A DNA stretch of 6,425 nt, from positions 1 through 6,425 of the forward strand of contig CAJMOT010000118.1 in NCBI GenBank assembly GCA_905214995.1, read 5' to 3'. How positions within the stretch are numbered: position 1 is the first letter of the stretch; every line of letters starts with the position of its first letter. This document shows positions 5,527-6,425 of the stretch, piece after piece. This DNA comes from an uncultured bacterium. Lineage in GTDB: Bacteria; Verrucomicrobiota; Verrucomicrobiia; Opitutales; Intestinicryptomonadaceae. The translations under genes were made by a program, and so were the position numbers. The notes beneath the pieces are model-generated. The model worked only from the letters and a program-made list of their open reading frames with translations, searched no databases and had not been told where the DNA came from.

Positions 5527-5909
5527 CGCATTATATAATAGTATACCGCGGAAAAAACCGCCGCCTGCGCCGCGCAAAACGACGCGCCGAGCGCGAGAGA
5601 CTTCCTCCATTCAAGCCCGAACGCAAAGCGGCAAACAAAGAGCGGAAGCGCCAGAAACGCCGCCATGCCGATTTTCTCCCACAGAGGCGGGATAGGGAGA
5701 CCCGCGGGGATTATCCACACCGCCGACGCGCAAAAGAGCGAGACCGCGAACGAATCGCAAAACCCGAACCGCCCCGATGCGGAAAAGTAGAGGGCTGCCA
5801 ACCACATGCCAAACCCGCCCGCAAACGCCGCCGCGAGCGAAACCGCCATATGTCCGGCGAACTTGAGCTCGCCGTAATACGGCAGAAAATCTGCGGCGCC
5901 GGCATTCAT
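5523..5909 (-). CDS. Small four-helix membrane protein of unknown function
   Basis: This 128-residue frame encodes a strongly hydrophobic protein with four probable helices, near residues 21-44, 53-73, 80-98 and 104-126, a polar N-terminus (MNAGAADFLPYYGELKFAGH) and a basic loop with FGLEWRKS at 97-104. It ends YYYIMR, and its TGA overlaps the peptidase ATG in ATGA. That overlap, together with clean helix-loop spacing, is the main evidence that it is a real gene. I recognise no family. The start is the ATG at 5909; there is no good ribosome binding site, and the Met at residue 21 (5849) is a possible alternative. It follows the lipoprotein stop by 59 nt. A membrane role beside a lipoprotein and a peptidase is possible, but nothing links them by motif. 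Confidence 0.72.
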   Translation of the reverse strand: MNAGAADFLPYYGELKFAGHMAVSLAAAFAGGFGMWLAALYFSASGRFGFCDSFAVSLFCASAVWIIPAGLPIPPLWEKIGMAAFLALPLFVCRFAFGLEWRKSLALGASFCAAQAAVFSAVYYYIMR

Positions 5910-5942
5910 TCCATAATTTCGGCCCGTCCCGCAGCGGCGGCG

Positions 5943-5964
5943 GGGCTCCCAAATTTAAGAGCCC
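5943..5964 (-). repeat. Hairpin between the lipoprotein and membrane protein genes
   Basis: GGGCTC (5943-5948) and GAGCCC (5959-5964) form a perfect six-base stem around an AT-rich 10-nt loop, just after the lipoprotein stop. No T-tract follows on the minus strand, so full termination looks unlikely. It may stabilise the lipoprotein message or attenuate transcription into the following genes. Confidence 0.4.
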
Positions 5965-5968
5965 GCAA

Positions 5969-6373
5969 TCAGCGGCCCTCGAACATGCGCATGTTCTTGG
6001 CTATGGCGTTGAATATCTGTTGGCTCTTCATGAGATTGCCGTCGCCGTAGTCGATTGAAACCTCCACTTCGTCGTTCGGAAGCTGTTTGAGCGACACCAC
6101 GATTTTTATGTCCAGCTCGGCGCGCGCATATATCAGCCACGAGTTGTCGCCGGGGATCTGCCCGACGCGGAAATATTTGAGGTCGCGCTCGAGGGCGATG
6201 TTTGCGGACTTGAACGCCGAATTGATATTGCCCGCAAGCTTTCCGGTGAACGAACCCGAAATTTCGTCATAGGAGGCCATCGGGAACGCGCGCGAATCCA
6301 CCACGACATTCGTGGTGCAGGCGCCGGCAAAAAGCGCCGCTACGGAAATTGCCATCAAGGATATTCTTCTCAT
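5969..6373 (-). CDS. Small exported lipoprotein, DUF3568-like
   Basis: This 134-residue protein begins MRRISLMAISVAALFAGAC, a lipoprotein signal peptide: two Arg, a hydrophobic core and a lipobox-like A-G-A-C with the lipidated Cys at 19. The mature part is a compact alpha/beta domain: GSFTGKLAGNINSAFKSANIALE (40-62), then two beta-rich stretches (LIYARAELDIKIVVSL, DEVEVSIDYGDG) and a final helix SQQIFNAIAKNM (117-128). This order, with an A-R/D-x-x-I-x-V strand followed by a V-x-V-S-I strand and an S-x-x-I-x-x-A-I helix, recalls DUF3568 lipoproteins, whose function is unknown; the match is by eye. The -3 lipobox residue is Ala rather than the usual Leu. Processing by signal peptidase II and residence in the envelope are inferred. 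It probably leads the five-gene minus-strand operon. No Shine-Dalgarno is visible. Confidence 0.82.
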   Translation of the reverse strand: MRRISLMAISVAALFAGACTTNVVVDSRAFPMASYDEISGSFTGKLAGNINSAFKSANIALERDLKYFRVGQIPGDNSWLIYARAELDIKIVVSLKQLPNDEVEVSIDYGDGNLMKSQQIFNAIAKNMRMFEGR

Positions 6374-6381
6374 AATGGCGC

Positions 6382-6410
6382 AATATCGTATAATAATTCC
6401 GATTATGCAA
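6382..6410 (-). promoter_or_regulatory. Candidate promoter of the lipoprotein-to-queE operon
   Basis: On the minus strand TTGCAT (6410-6405) and GATATT (6387-6382) are exactly 17 nt apart, each matching four of six consensus positions, in a locally AT-rich stretch. A start about 7 nt after the -10 box would lie within a few bases of the lipoprotein ATG at 6373, so the leader would be very short or absent. Overlapping alternatives (TTGGTT with TATACG) are also possible. Confidence 0.35.
6389..6394 (+). promoter_or_regulatory. Plus-strand -10 box for a divergent gene
   Basis: A perfect TATAAT lies 10 nt before an ATG at 6405 on the plus strand. No good -35 box is found 16-18 nt upstream. It lies within the candidate minus-strand promoter, so the two would form an overlapping divergent pair. 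Confidence 0.3.
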
Positions 6411-6425
6411 CCAAAAAAGGCGCAG
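6405..6425 (+). CDS. Possible start of a plus-strand gene, cut by the window end
   Basis: The ATG at 6405 opens a frame reading MQPKKAQ to the window edge, with a perfect TATAAT just upstream. The same frame is also open from an ATG at 6375 (MAQYRIIIPIMQPKKAQ). Seven codons cannot establish a gene; the call rests on promoter placement and on the divergent position relative to the lipoprotein. Confidence 0.25.

Noticed and set aside
5527..5610. 28-residue N-terminal extension of the M20 peptidase
   Set aside because: It overlaps the membrane protein gene in another frame and has no family counterpart. The ATGA overlap fixes the start at 5526.
1..6425. CRISPR array, tRNA, insertion sequence or prophage genes
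   Set aside because: No regularly spaced direct repeats, no tRNA T-loop or acceptor pattern, no transposase, integrase or phage protein motif on either strand.

Overview
The window reads as bacterial chromosome: GC-rich, mostly coding, with ordinary housekeeping and envelope genes and no sign of phage, IS element, CRISPR array, tRNA or rRNA. The first 72 bases are the tail of a PEP-CTERM-anchored protein (a hydrophobic Ala/Leu/Gly segment, then KRRKG). Together with the GC content and weak Shine-Dalgarno sites, this suggests a PEP-CTERM-bearing lineage such as Verrucomicrobiota (Opitutae-like) or a relative. That placement is an inference, not something proved by a marker gene.

Layout. (1) 1-72, plus strand: the PEP-CTERM protein tail. 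(2) 73-482: noncoding, rich in small inverted repeats. (3) 483-1739, minus: an AmpG-like major facilitator transporter. (4) 1740-2354: a 615-bp divergent intergenic region. Its MFS-proximal part has a weak minus-strand promoter, about 235 nt of structured noncoding sequence and a strong intrinsic terminator about 40 nt before the transporter start. (5) 2355-3023, plus: a six-helix membrane protein of unknown function. (6) 3024-3084: a convergent gap with nested hairpins. (7) 3085-6373, minus: a five-gene cluster, read from the right as lipoprotein (DUF3568-like), four-helix membrane protein, M20 metallopeptidase, queD, queE. (8) 6374-6425: a divergent promoter region and possibly the first codons of a plus-strand gene.

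Function. QueD and QueE catalyse consecutive steps from dihydroneopterin triphosphate to 7-carboxy-7-deazaguanine, the precursor of preQ0 and queuosine. The membrane protein/peptidase and peptidase/queD junctions are 4-nt stop/start overlaps (ATGA and GTGA), and queE follows queD by 16 nt, so these four genes are almost certainly cotranscribed. The lipoprotein is 59 nt upstream of them and probably leads the operon. The peptidase probably takes part in peptide turnover; its placement with queuosine genes need not be functional.

No new defence or mobile system is visible. The most interesting signal is the terminator-ended leader ahead of the MFS transporter: either an undescribed cis-regulatory RNA (attenuator or riboswitch) or a small noncoding RNA gene.
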